A DNA stretch of 64,000 bases from Herpetomonas samuelpessoai (GCA_030849835.1 JASAOC010002128.1:1-64000), one strand, 5' to 3'; positions 54,842-63,934 are shown, counted from the first letter of the stretch. Translations and numbers: made by a program. The notes: generated by a model not told the origin, from the letters alone.

Positions 54842-55933
54842 TTACTGCGTCGCCAGCTCCGCGACCTTTGCCGCCAAGTTCAGCAGCTCTTCCTTCTCTG
54901 TCAGACCGTCAATGAACCGGCTGGGAATGTGGGACAGCCCCACCTGCGCGCCCACCAACGCACCCGTGAGCATCGTCCTCGCCGCGTTCTGCCCGCCTCC
55001 ATTGACGGCCTGCTGCACCGCTTGGTCAAAGTCGTTGTGGAAGCGCGCGGCGAGGTAGTAGCAGGCGGGCAGGATGTGGTAGATGGCGCACGGCATCCCA
55101 TAGACCAACGACACTCGCCATGCGGGCTCAATCTTGATGTTGGCATCCGCCGCCGCCGCCGCACACGTGGAAGGGGTGATGAGCGCGTCGGGGGAGGCAA
55201 AGTTGCCCGCCAGCGGGGGGTCTGGGGAGCCTGGTTTTGGTGGCGAGACGTTTTCGCCGGTCACGCAATGAAACGGGAGTTCCCCACTCTTCACTTGGGC
55301 GAATAGGGTGTCGGTGATGTTGTCGTCCAGCCGGTGCCCCTGGATGAGCAAGGCGAGGACCGCGTTGTACGCGACGGTCATGCTCGACAGCATCTCGTCA
55401 TTCTGTGTGAGCAGCGTGTTGGACGACACGTGCTTGGCGAGCTGCTGTGGCTTCAGAGCAAAGAGGGCCCCCAGTGCCAGCGTGCGCTCCGCGGCCTCTG
55501 TCGTATCGGCAGGGCTGCCGATCCCCTCGCTCCACGCGTGTCCTGCCTTGCGCTGGCGGTACACGTACCGAATCGACTGGCTCGTGTACCCGCCCGGTCC
55601 ATTCACGGGGGTGCCATCCAGCTTGGACAGCAGCTCCTCATCCAGAGTACGACAGAAGTCGGCTTCGTCATAGCCACCCTTGCGCACCAGAGACTGCAAC
55701 GTGAGCTTAAGGATGTAGCCGGCTTGGGTAAGGTCTCCAGCCTTTAGGCTGTCGTGGTAACGGCCCTTGATGGGGTCGCGATAGTCAGAAATCCATTCGC
55801 CATGGTCGCGGTGCATCTCAGCGAGGTCGTAGTACCAATGGACGCCCATACCGAGGGCATCCCCCACAAAGGCGCCCATGATGGCCCCAGCCACACGGTC
55901 CCGGATGGGTGCCGTAGATGTTGCCTTCTGCAT
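54842..55933 (-). CDS. ADP-ribosylglycohydrolase-family protein, J1-crystallin-like, probably altered active site
   Basis: A 363-residue protein starting at ATG 55933, about the family's usual length. The N-terminus RDRVAGAIMGAFVGDALGMG is the all-helical ADP-ribosylglycohydrolase start, with Asp25 in the G-D-A/x-L/x-G motif. Active DraG/ARH enzymes bind two divalent metals through D-D-T near residue 65 and G-G-D-x-D-T/S near the C-terminus. Here the first motif is GDLT (Asp67 only), and the second is GGGQN at 312-316, where both aspartates are absent. The surrounding sequence (ARTMLTGALVGAQVGL) resembles jellyfish J1-crystallins, which belong to this family. Canonical hydrolysis of ADP-ribosyl-arginine or -serine is therefore doubtful; the protein may act on another substrate or be a non-enzymatic binder. 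Confidence 0.85.
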   Translation of the reverse strand: MQKATSTAPIRDRVAGAIMGAFVGDALGMGVHWYYDLAEMHRDHGEWISDYRDPIKGRYHDSLKAGDLTQAGYILKLTLQSLVRKGGYDEADFCRTLDEELLSKLDGTPVNGPGGYTSQSIRYVYRQRKAGHAWSEGIGSPADTTEAAERTLALGALFALKPQQLAKHVSSNTLLTQNDEMLSSMTVAYNAVLALLIQGHRLDDNITDTLFAQVKSGELPFHCVTGENVSPPKPGSPDPPLAGNFASPDALITPSTCAAAAADANIKIEPAWRVSLVYGMPCAIYHILPACYYLAARFHNDFDQAVQQAVNGGGQNAARTMLTGALVGAQVGLSHIPSRFIDGLTEKEELLNLAAKVAELATQ

Positions 55934-56116
55934 GGCTGCCTGAAGCGTGGTGCGCTGGTACAGATCTGCTGGTGTTGCTCCTGCTTCCTCTTGGAATAGG
56001 TAAGAGAGTGTACGTGAACGCAGTGCGGGTTGGCTAGTGGCACAGAAATAGCTTGAGTCCCTTCTTGCGATGTGGGCAGAAGAGCTACGCTGAATATGTA
56101 ATATGTAAACGGGTGC

Positions 56117-56138
56117 GTGTGTGTGTGTGTGTGTGTGT
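56117..56138. repeat. (GT)n microsatellite
   Basis: A 22-bp GT run about 180 bp upstream (in transcription sense) of the ADP-ribosylglycohydrolase-like start codon. Confidence 0.95.
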
Positions 56139-56623
56139 ACGTCTATCCTTGGGTATCTCTCGATGTATATTTTTTACGTTCCAAGATAAAAACAATTGCA
56201 AAGGAGACGAGGGCACATGAATGGAGAAGAACGAGTGGGAGTATTGCCCTCTGCGCCAAAGGTGGCGACATTGTCTGCCCGCCCACGCTGCTTTCAATGG
56301 AAAACAAAACACACTTAGCTACACCCGTCTGACACTAGCACTCTCTTCACATGGAGGGAGGCTTTTGCGTAACATGTGAACGAGTGTGAATGTTTTTTTA
56401 TTCTTTTTCTTCTATTTCTTTCTTTCGTCATCATGTGGTGTGGACTAACTTGCCTCATTGTCAACAATTAACGGAAGCGTTCATTGCCGGCGAACGAGGA
56501 GGCATCACAGCACCGGAGAAAACAAGAGGAAAGAAGGACAGCGAGAGATCCCCATTCCCGTCCTCCGGTACTCGCCTCTGTCATAAGAAGCGCCCGCACT
56601 GATAACCCATGACACGCACCATT

Positions 56624-56685
56624 TCTCGCGAAGCGTCAAGGCCGTTGCCCACGATTGACTGCGTGGATGGCTGGTGCGCCCGCTT
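56624..56685. repeat. 62-bp direct repeat, copy 1
   Basis: Matches 57015-57076 in the same orientation at 61 of 62 positions (A at 56667 against G in copy 2). It starts TCTCGCGAAGCGTC and ends GGTGCGCCCGCTT. The sequence on either side is unrelated, so the repeat borders are sharp. See the finding for interpretation. Confidence 0.9.
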
Positions 56686-57014
56686 ACATGCAGGCAGAGA
56701 ACGTGGTCCAGTAGGTAAATTCTTCGGAACTACCAGAAGGCTGACACAACGGCACCGATACTGGCCAAGTTGGTACCTCGGAATGTCCCGTTCAACTCAA
56801 AAGATAACGGAAACAAGAGCGCACACACGTACACACACAGGCACCCAACACACAGCTACCTAACACAGCATCGCATCTCACGGACCTCAGGATCTCAACA
56901 AGGAATCACTAGTGTATCCTTAAGAGAGCAATAGTACGTTTGTCACTCCACGCGTCGCCACGGCGCTACCCTCTCCACACACCGCACAACGCTTCTACAG
57001 TGTATTGACGTCGA

Positions 57015-57076
57015 TCTCGCGAAGCGTCAAGGCCGTTGCCCACGATTGACTGCGTGGGTGGCTGGTGCGCCCGCTT
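57015..57076. repeat. 62-bp direct repeat, copy 2
   Basis: Second copy of the repeat at 56624-56685, same orientation, with starts 391 bp apart and one mismatch. It lies in the same non-coding spacer. Confidence 0.9.
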
Positions 57077-57635
57077 GTAAGCATGGTGATCCGTCGTCTT
57101 CGTCTTGGCTCATATTTAGCGCATCTACAAAAAAAAAAGGTGGTGAAGAAAACAGAGGAGGAAGAGGTTGACAGGGTCGCGTTTTGTGTGTGTAAAGGAA
57201 ATCGCTCGTCTGAGAAGCCATAACTAATCGCGCACGGAACTCTCTTTTTTTCGCCAAGTGGAAATACACCTACCAGCTGTACGAGCACGCCGCGCCTCAC
57301 GAAAGCCGTTATGGACTCCAAACTACCCAGGCGCTGTCGTAAGACGCATACAGACCGTAGATGGAGTGCTTGCTTTCTTTCATTTATGTACGTGGTGCGT
57401 GGTTGGAGAAGTCGCTGTTCTTGTGGTTTACATTTCAAAGGAAGCTCATTTCGACGCTTGAGACATCAACGGATATGAAAAGATTTCAAGTTACGGGTTG
57501 CCAAAGGAGAGCTAGCAAACGTGTGCACCACCATGGCACGTTGCCTGGAAGGCTCACATTGAGCTGAGGTATATTCCAAGAGCAAGTACAGGAAGAAGAA
57601 AACATGGCGCCTCCTTCGCCGACGTGCTCATAAGG

Positions 57636-57638
<3 letters not shown>

Positions 57639-57666
<28 letters not shown>
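57639..57666. repeat. (TA)14 microsatellite
   Basis: A 28-bp alternating TA run in the presumed 3' untranslated region of the RIIa-like repeat gene. It stands out in an otherwise mixed-composition spacer. Confidence 0.95.
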
Positions 57667-58269
57667 GATTCCAGTAGTCGCGAAAAGTGAAAACATAGTA
57701 AAGTGTGAACAAGGGAAGAAAAAGATAAGTCCAAAGAAATAAAGGTAAACAAAGAGAGAGAAAAATGGTCAACGAGGAAAGTTTACATGTTTTGTTGCCA
57801 GTACTTTAGAAAAACTGATTTGAAGATGTTTCTCGTTTCACATTTGCAGTTTCATTGGAGTATCAAGAAAAAAAGGAAAAGTAAACCTCCGCTAAGCGTC
57901 GCCCCATAGGCAATCATCTTCTTTTCTTTCTTTTTTTTTTTGCTGATGTTGCTTACCTGCACTTCACCGCCTGCGTGTCGCTAGGTGTGAAGGATCTCTC
58001 AAGGAGACGCACGCCTCACCAGTTCAGCAGCTCGTCAACCGGACGACAACCACAAAATAAATCAAAAAACAATCGTGCAGGCTCATATGGTGGTCCCAAG
58101 TGGGAGGACCCGATGTGTCGCGTGCAAACTACACGTGATGGAGGCGTTTTGCCATCCGCAGCATGGTACGTCACAGTAACACGGGCAGTGCACGTGTAAC
58201 AGCGCGCGCCAGGGCACGTCAACCGCCGCCGTCTCATGCGGTAGAGGTAAGAGACTGTTTCATTCATCT

Positions 58270-59537
58270 TCACATTCCGCCTTCAATCCGTCGTACATCA
58301 CTATCATCGAGCTCACGCCAGCGATCGGCCGCGCTCAAGTCCTTGGTCCCTCGCTTGGTGTGACGTGGGTTCCTCAGCGTGGGGCGGCGAGGAGGGGGTG
58401 CAGGCGCCACCGGTTTTCGCTCGACGGCCGCCGTCTCCACTCCTCGAGGGGAGTCTCTTTCCGGCTGCACGCGCCGTAAGTCAGCGTCATCCAGCTCCCG
58501 CCACCTGTCCATGTCCTCGGCTGTTTTCAGCGTTGCCGTCCTCTTACGCGGCACCGGGGATGCTCGGCCTTCCTCCGTGGCCAGCAGCGGATCGACTGAG
58601 CCCCGCCTATCCTCTGCCGCCCGTAGAGGCCCCGCGGGAACAGAGTCCTGCCGCTGCTCCGTCGCGCTCAGTGGTTTCGCGGTGGGATACTCCCTCGCTG
58701 CCTCGACAGCCTCCTCACCACGGACAGCCTCCGGCACCTCCGCAGCACTGTTGCCTTGCTCCGTCGCGCTCAGCGGTTTCGNNNNNNNNNNNNNNNNNNN
58801 NNNNNNNNNNNNNNNNNNNNNNNNNNNNNNNNNNNNNNNNNNNNNNNNNNNNNNNNNNNNTCCACCTCGGAGGCACGCAGAGGGTGAAGCTCTTCCTGGG
58901 GCTGCTCCGGCTCTTCGTCGCCAAGCTCGCGCCACTCGTCAGCATCGGGGTTCTCCACGGGGTATGCATCTTCTTGCTCGGAAGCACGCAGGGGATCAAC
59001 CTCGGGCTCCTCGACAGCACGGGCATCTTCCACCTCGGAGGCACGCAGAGGGTGAAGCTCTTCCTGGGGCTGCTCCGGCTCTTCGTCGCCAAGCTCGCGC
59101 CACTCGTCAGCATCGGGGTTCTCCACGGGGTATGCATCCTCTTGCTCGGAAGCGCGCAAGGGATCAACTTCGGGCTCCTCGACAGCACGGGAGTCGGTTT
59201 GAGGGACTGCACGGGATGGTGATGAGTTGTCAGCCCATGGGTTGTCGGTCTGGGGTTCCGGGTCAGGTGCCGCTGTATGACCACCGTCAGCAGCAGTAGC
59301 TTTGTCCTGCACTGCATTAGGCGTCTCGGCGGAATTCGCAGCGAGAGGTGTGGTTGCGGGGGCCTTCCTGGCTCTGCCCCACTCCTCCATGTACGAGAGG
59401 ATGTCATCCGGCTTGTCCTTCAGGGCGTCAAACACAAGTTCATGAAGGATGTCGGCCAAATTGCGTTCCTTGAGGAAACGTTTGTGGCGGCATTGGTGAG
59501 TTTTGTGGGTACCAGCTGCGTTTTGCGGTGCGCTCAT
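58270..59537 (-). CDS. RIIa-like docking-domain protein with acidic repeats, interrupted by an assembly gap
   Basis: The gene starts at ATG 59537 (the longer frame from 59729 is hydrophobic leader-like sequence in the 5' region) and ends at 58270. Residues about 24-58 form a two-helix RIIa/DPY-30-like dimerisation/docking module (LADILHELVFDALKDKPDDI, then LSYMEEW). The rest is acidic, Pro/Glu-rich repeat: a 56-residue (168-bp) unit containing PLRASE, DEWRELGDEE and QPQEELHPL, present almost twice before a run of N (58782-58860). After the gap the frame shifts relative to the N count, and related short units continue (KPLSATEQ twice), then two WRELDD repeats (RWRELDDADLRRV and RWRELDDSDVRRI). 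The true length is unknown. I infer one gene; two adjacent fragments cannot be excluded. Possible flagellar/cytoskeletal role by analogy with other RIIa-domain proteins. Confidence 0.7.
58782..58860. other. Assembly gap (79 N)
   Basis: A run of 79 ambiguous bases inside the acidic-repeat gene, directly at the edge of a near-perfect 168-bp tandem repeat. Repeat collapse is the likely cause, and the real gap length is unknown. Confidence 0.99.
58861..59192. repeat. 168-bp tandem repeat within the acidic RIIa-like gene
   Basis: Two head-to-tail copies, 58861-59028 and 59029-about 59192, differ at only a handful of positions and encode the 56-residue unit containing DEWRELGDEE. The array runs into the N gap, so more copies may be missing from the assembly. 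Confidence 0.9.
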
Positions 59538-60396
59538 GGTCTGACCCGTCGTTGAAGAAAAGGGGTGACGTCTTTGCTGATGGTGACAACAGGTGGAGAG
59601 AGGCTTAAAGTTTCTAGCAATGTGATGCGTGAGTGAACGAGCAAATACTGAAAGTGAAGCCGATTTCGACGGAATAAGAAACGAGGAGGTGGGGCGAAAA
59701 AGAAAAGAGAGGAAAGAAAAACAGAACAAAGAAATACTAGAGAAGGGTGTGTCAGGCGATAGGTTAGGGAAGAGCTCGTTGGTACATGGGACACTCTCAC
59801 GTTATTGGTGTGCAATAGAGCGACAAACATTATCTTCCCGAACAGAAGGACTCACCACTATGCAGACACGAGCAGCAGGCATTCAAAGACGAGGGGCCTC
59901 CGCTGCTCGCGCATTCGTCGCGACCCACCGCGCGGTATTCATTCCTTTCAAAAGATTTACCACGTCTCCCGGCCGATGTGTAGGTGCTTTTGTTAAAGCG
60001 TTTCCTACTTGTTCTTCTAGACTTTTGCTGGATTGTTCCAAAGAAAACGTGCAATCGGTGAGTGATGCTGCCCTTCAGGGCCGTGCCCAAACACACATAC
60101 TCAAGAGCGAACCAGAGTGCGAGTCTTCTCCACGAGCGGGTGCGTGCCCACAAGCAAACATGAACAGAGGCAACGGTCTTTGAAAAGTGCAAATGAAAAC
60201 ACAGGGAAGGGGGAAAAAAAGGTCTGGGAAATATACATCGTCACATGGTGGAGACTTAAGGAAAGAAAAGAAAACGAAAACAGAGTTAGGTGGAGAGGAA
60301 GGCAGCGGTGCGAGTGGAAGAGGTTCGACTATTTCCCCAATCTGCCTTTTTTTTTGTGAATGTTCTTCTTTTCTGCTCCCAATCCTCTAAACTCTG
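59538..60396. other. Intergenic region
   Basis: About 860 bp between two RIIa-like genes. It is purine-rich on the plus strand at 59680-59740, which would be a pyrimidine-rich leader or splice region for the gene starting at 59537. No coding sequence is recognised. Confidence 0.6.
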
Positions 60397-61164
60397 TTAA
60401 GCATGCAACGGCCGAGATACCTCGTCTTGCCACACGGGCACATAGGTGTTACGTAGAACGAAAACCTTGTCCGAGTCAGTTTCGGCCTCGGTTACAATGT
60501 TGTTTGTTTCCTGTCGCACCTCCTGGAGGCGGCGCTTAGCGGTGAGCATACCGGCCTCAAGCTGCCGCAGGTGCACAAGGTCGCACTCGCTGTCTTCCAG
60601 CGTCAGCATGTAATGGTCGCGGCGCCCGCTCGCCAACGCACTGTACCGGCGAAGTCGACGGTGGGCAGCCGCCTTGAGTTCTGCCAGCGCGAGCGCGCCG
60701 TCCGTGTCACTGCCACCATGTGTCTGCGCATCAGCGATGGCGAGCGCACGGCTGCCTGGGGAGCCCGCCGTGTTTTCATAGCAGTGGCCGTCCTCTTTTC
60801 CCGACTCGGACTCCTCACCCCTCCGTGCCAAGGACGCACGCCCAGAGACTGCTAGGGGTGCGGCCTCCGCGAGGTGCCCGCCCGACTCGTTTTCCTCGAG
60901 CCCCGTGTGCGGTTCCGCCTCTGAAGGCGCGCGGTTGCTGCCCGGCGGCCGGGAGGAGACCCCTTCCTGAAGCGACGTGAAGGCGTTCTTGCCGCCGGCG
61001 CGGGCCTTCTTTTGTGCGCTAGCCCAGTCCGCAAAGAAAGAGAGGATGTCATCCGGCTTGGCCTCGAGAGCGTCGTGCACCAGGTGAATGAGCATCTGCC
61101 GAAGGTTGGGCAGCTGGTGCTCCACGAAATCCGCCGAGGCGGCTGAAGTAGAAGCGGGTGGCAT
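60397..61164 (-). CDS. RIIa/DPY-30-like docking-domain protein with a C-terminal helical region
   Basis: A 255-residue protein starting at ATG 61164. Residues about 18-53 carry the RIIa-like two-helix module (LRQMLIHLVHDALEAKPDDI, then LSFFADW), identical at 18 of 34 aligned positions to the module of the next gene downstream (58270-59537). Residues about 60-150 are hydrophilic and disordered, with a Glu/Ser/Gly-rich stretch. Residues about 160-235 are helical and probably coiled coil (LVHLRQLEAGMLTAKRRLQE). No enzyme motif is seen. RIIa-type modules dimerise and bind amphipathic helices of AKAP-like partners; many kinetoplastid and ciliate examples sit in flagella or cilia, so a flagellar scaffold role is a reasonable inference. 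Confidence 0.78.
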   Translation of the reverse strand: MPPASTSAASADFVEHQLPNLRQMLIHLVHDALEAKPDDILSFFADWASAQKKARAGGKNAFTSLQEGVSSRPPGSNRAPSEAEPHTGLEENESGGHLAEAAPLAVSGRASLARRGEESESGKEDGHCYENTAGSPGSRALAIADAQTHGGSDTDGALALAELKAAAHRRLRRYSALASGRRDHYMLTLEDSECDLVHLRQLEAGMLTAKRRLQEVRQETNNIVTEAETDSDKVFVLRNTYVPVWQDEVSRPLHA

Positions 61165-61895
61165 GATGTCTTGGACGGTTGTTGTTTCGATGGAGTTTGC
61201 GGATGTGTTTGTGTGGTTTTGGCTTCACAGGCGTGTTGGCCTTCGTCAAAGGCTTGCGTTTCACGTGAGACAAGAATTGTTTTTAAAGATGAAACACGAG
61301 AACAACGAGCCAATCAAGGCAAAAAATACCGACGTGACAAATAGTTCTTTCTCCCACCAATGATGAAACCAATTTACCGGTTCGCAAAGTTGGGGGAAAC
61401 GTCGTTGGTGATTGTAATCACTGCAGAGCGGATATGGTGAATGTATACAGAGAGAGAAGGAAAGAGAGTGATACTCAACATTGCAAAGGCGTGTTGGGTC
61501 CCCATCGAGTTCCAACGAACGGCTGATGCCAGGGCGACGCGCAGCAGTGAGTCTTTCACGAGTGCCGTGCCCCTAGCAAGCCTCCGTTCTTCGGAAAATT
61601 TAAACATGTGACCGCCACATCACCTGCGCAAATAACGGGTCTATGGTGAAATACTCTTCTGCATCTTCAGAGGGGTGTACCTTCATTGTCTAGGGTCTTT
61701 GCGTTGTTTGAAATTAAGCCAAGCAGAATGTAGAGCAGAGAGGAAAAAAAATACTCGTGACAAAAGGATTTGTGGTGGTGGAAACAAAAGCAGATCCACG
61801 GATTTTCAACCTTGAGAATATCTGAGATGCAAGGTGGATGCTCTCTCACAACCACTTCGCTCGAAAAGGGGGGAAAAGCTGAGAATCAGAGGAAG
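61165..61895. other. Intergenic region
   Basis: About 730 bp between the FxxA-motif gene and the 255-residue RIIa-like gene. Nothing beyond short A-rich runs (near 61744-61750) is recognised. Confidence 0.6.
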
Positions 61896-62684
61896 TCATC
61901 GATGGCGGTACAGTGGATGCCCGTTCGCCAAAGTGAACCCCGTATGGAGGTGCAGCCCGTTCAGCACAGGCACGTGTGTGGAGTAGCGTGCATCCAAGTG
62001 CCCCTCATTGTCTTCGCAGTCTTCCATAGTCTCATCGAGAGAAGCCACGCGCATGGGACAGGAATGCGCGCGTGTGTGAATGGAGTCGAGGACGAGAGCC
62101 GCCTGTGTGTTCCACGGTCGCCAGCCCCATGTAGGCATGTGCTCCTCCCCTTCCTCGGTGCGCCAATGGTGGTCAATAAGGTGCGACTGATGCGATTCCT
62201 TCTCGCCAGCGTCCGCCGTGGCCATCAGCGCTGCTCTGGGCTCACTCGCCAGGGCCGCCTCACCTGCCTTCGACAAAAATTGGACATAGGTGCAGTCCAC
62301 AGGGAGACGCCGCTGCTCGCGGAGGCAAATCGGCTTCCCATTAGCTGTTGTGAACATGGTGGGAACGTACACCGTGAATTCCTGTGCGTCTTCACCAAGC
62401 CGCTCGGTGAGAGGAGATGCTTCGGCAGGGGGGCTCTGCTCGCGTAGTTCTGGATTCTTGTCTGCAACCGCCGCCAGTGATCTTCCCTGTGGGGTGGTGA
62501 AATCATGTGAGGGAAAGCTCGTACCCGCCGCCTCTTCATCACACCCGTCCACCGTCCCTTCTGTGGATGGCCACGAATACTTCGGTGAGACGGTCGAGGC
62601 AACAGCGCAATGGACTTCGTCTGCGTGGCCAGGAGCAAGGTCTGCTCCTGCGCCGGAGAGGCGGACTGTGAAAGGATCGTACAT
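61896..62684 (-). CDS. Hypothetical protein with two BRC-like FxxA motifs
   Basis: A 262-residue protein. The frame opens with GTG, so the first ATG is two codons in, at 62684. Overall composition is acidic and mostly disordered and I recognise no globular domain. Two short segments resemble one another and the core of BRCA2 BRC repeats: TMFTTANGKPICLRE with Phe111 and Ala114, and TGFTLANGHPLYRHR at the very C-terminus with Phe250 and Ala253. BRC cores read FxTASGKxI and bind RAD51 through the FxxA. An YVQFLS segment follows the first motif at roughly the distance of the second BRC helix contact. The family is otherwise unknown; chance resemblance in a low-complexity protein is possible. It sits between RIIa-like genes, but clustering in trypanosomatids rarely implies common function. 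Confidence 0.6.
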   Translation of the reverse strand: MYDPFTVRLSGAGADLAPGHADEVHCAVASTVSPKYSWPSTEGTVDGCDEEAAGTSFPSHDFTTPQGRSLAAVADKNPELREQSPPAEASPLTERLGEDAQEFTVYVPTMFTTANGKPICLREQRRLPVDCTYVQFLSKAGEAALASEPRAALMATADAGEKESHQSHLIDHHWRTEEGEEHMPTWGWRPWNTQAALVLDSIHTRAHSCPMRVASLDETMEDCEDNEGHLDARYSTHVPVLNGLHLHTGFTLANGHPLYRHR

Positions 62685-63637
62685 GTTCACTGGTCTCGAC
62701 TCGTCTTCTTCTTTTTCTTCACTGTGTCAGCCTTGTTCTCCCTCTACTCCCGCAATGGCTACTCCACAGATTCCTTGATGAGGAAGGGAAAGCAGAGTCA
62801 CTTGGAAAAGGTTCTCTTCCGGCCGAATGGTTTTGTCAGGTCAGTGCGTGGTAAGAAGAAAACGGAGGGGAACGTGGGCGCGGTGTTACAGTCTGAATAG
62901 GTCTTGCTAAGATATCTACTCCCTGTATGGCGTTTGTCTAGCAGAATGATTGCTGCTGTATGCAGAAAAAGAAGGTCAAAAAGGAAATACAAGTTTTTCA
63001 CGTGTTTACGTTTTTTTCTTTCTTTTTTTACATGGTAAAGGAGAAACGAAGTTACACTTCTCTCTCTCTTCATCACGACTTTGGTGTGAGGAAAAGGTGA
63101 AATGAGAGTTTCACGCTGCCTCCCTGTCGCCCCCCACCAAGCATGCAAGTATACCTTGTAGCTGTCGTTTGACCCATCGATCTCTGTTCCCTGTGTTCTG
63201 CTACGGGTTATGTTGGGTTGCGATGATGAGCTCATTCGGGAAAGAGAGGGGGTGCAAAAAAAAAAAAAAAAAGGTGAATCACAAAAGTGGCATGAATGCC
63301 AACAAAGAGAAGTAGACATTCCAGACGTTAACAGTGGTGAAGGAAAACATCAACGGCGGAGACCTCCCACCCGCTGAAGATATGCACAAACGTGAGAATG
63401 GAGACAATTTCACTAGTCATTTACATTGAAGAGGACAGCGTCACACGAACCACACTCGTTCAGTGCGCACAATGTCTGCACATGGCGAACTCCTGACTCT
63501 GTCCTCTTTCCTCCCCTCACCAGATGTTTAAAGTGTACATGTGATCCAAAGAAGAAAAAAAAATGCCAAAAGAAAACGTCCCGCTCGAAAGGTTTTGCAG
63601 CAAAACAAAAGTGTCAACGCAGATAGGCTTCCTTTTT
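62685..63637. other. Intergenic region
   Basis: About 950 bp between the small RIIa-like gene and the FxxA-motif gene. It contains plus-strand T-rich sequence near 63011-63027 and a poly(A) run near 63256-63272. No coding sequence or RNA gene is recognised. Confidence 0.6.
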
Positions 63638-63934
63638 TCACAGCTCGTCAGCAAAGGGATTCTGCGACTCCTCCTCTGTCATGCGCTCCGCCACCGCAGC
63701 CTTGGCCTTGGCGATCAGCCTGGCCTTCCGGCTCGCCTCGTCGTCATCGTCCACTGCTGACACTGTCGAGGCTACCTTACGGTCGTGTGACCAGCTCTCC
63801 AGGTAAGCGTAGACGTCCTCCGGCTGCTCATTGATCGCATCGGTGGTAAAGGCCTTAAGGAGTGCGCGCATGTCAACGCGGTCGAGGTACTCCATATCCT
63901 CCTGGTAATGGCTCCTTGGGCGTGGATTAGACAT
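63638..63934 (-). CDS. Small RIIa/DPY-30-like docking-domain protein
   Basis: A 98-residue protein starting at ATG 63934. Residues about 19-54 form a RIIa-like helix pair (MRALLKAFTTDAINEQPEDV, then YAYLESW). It is more divergent than the two modules downstream, but with the same L-L-x(6)-A-x(3)-P-x-D pattern and terminal Trp. The second half is an Ala/Lys/Glu-rich helix (DDDDEASRKARLIAKAKAAV), and the C-terminus SQNPFADEL contains an Asn-Pro-Phe tripeptide of the kind bound by EH domains. Small single-module RIIa proteins are common in flagellated protists, often as axonemal or membrane-scaffold subunits. Function here is inferred only from the fold. Confidence 0.75.
   Translation of the reverse strand: MSNPRPRSHYQEDMEYLDRVDMRALLKAFTTDAINEQPEDVYAYLESWSHDRKVASTVSAVDDDDEASRKARLIAKAKAAVAERMTEEESQNPFADEL

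Larger units (their letters stand above)
55934..58269. other. 2.3-kb non-coding spacer with direct repeats and microsatellites
   Basis: A long gene-free stretch between the repeat-containing RIIa-like gene and the ADP-ribosylglycohydrolase-like gene. It contains a (GT)n at 56117-56138, two copies of a 62-bp direct repeat (56624-56685 and 57015-57076), a (TA)14 at 57639-57666 and A/T-rich runs near 57925. ORFs here are short and without recognisable domains. It may hold a long 3' untranslated region. Confidence 0.65.

Noticed and set aside
56117-57666. The spacer repeats as an intact SIDER or ingi-type retroposon
   Set aside because: No reverse-transcriptase remnant, no poly(A)-tailed ~550-bp unit and no retroposon signature I could recognise. 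Only a 62-bp repeat is demonstrable.
58861-59192. 168-bp repeats considered as a CRISPR-like or satellite array
   Set aside because: The units are directly adjacent, in frame and coding, so they are a protein repeat.
59538-59729. 64-residue hydrophobic extension of the acidic-repeat protein, resembling a signal peptide
   Set aside because: The Phe/Ser/Leu-rich sequence is what a pyrimidine-rich leader would encode. The RIIa module follows closely after the downstream ATG in this gene, as it does in its two relatives.
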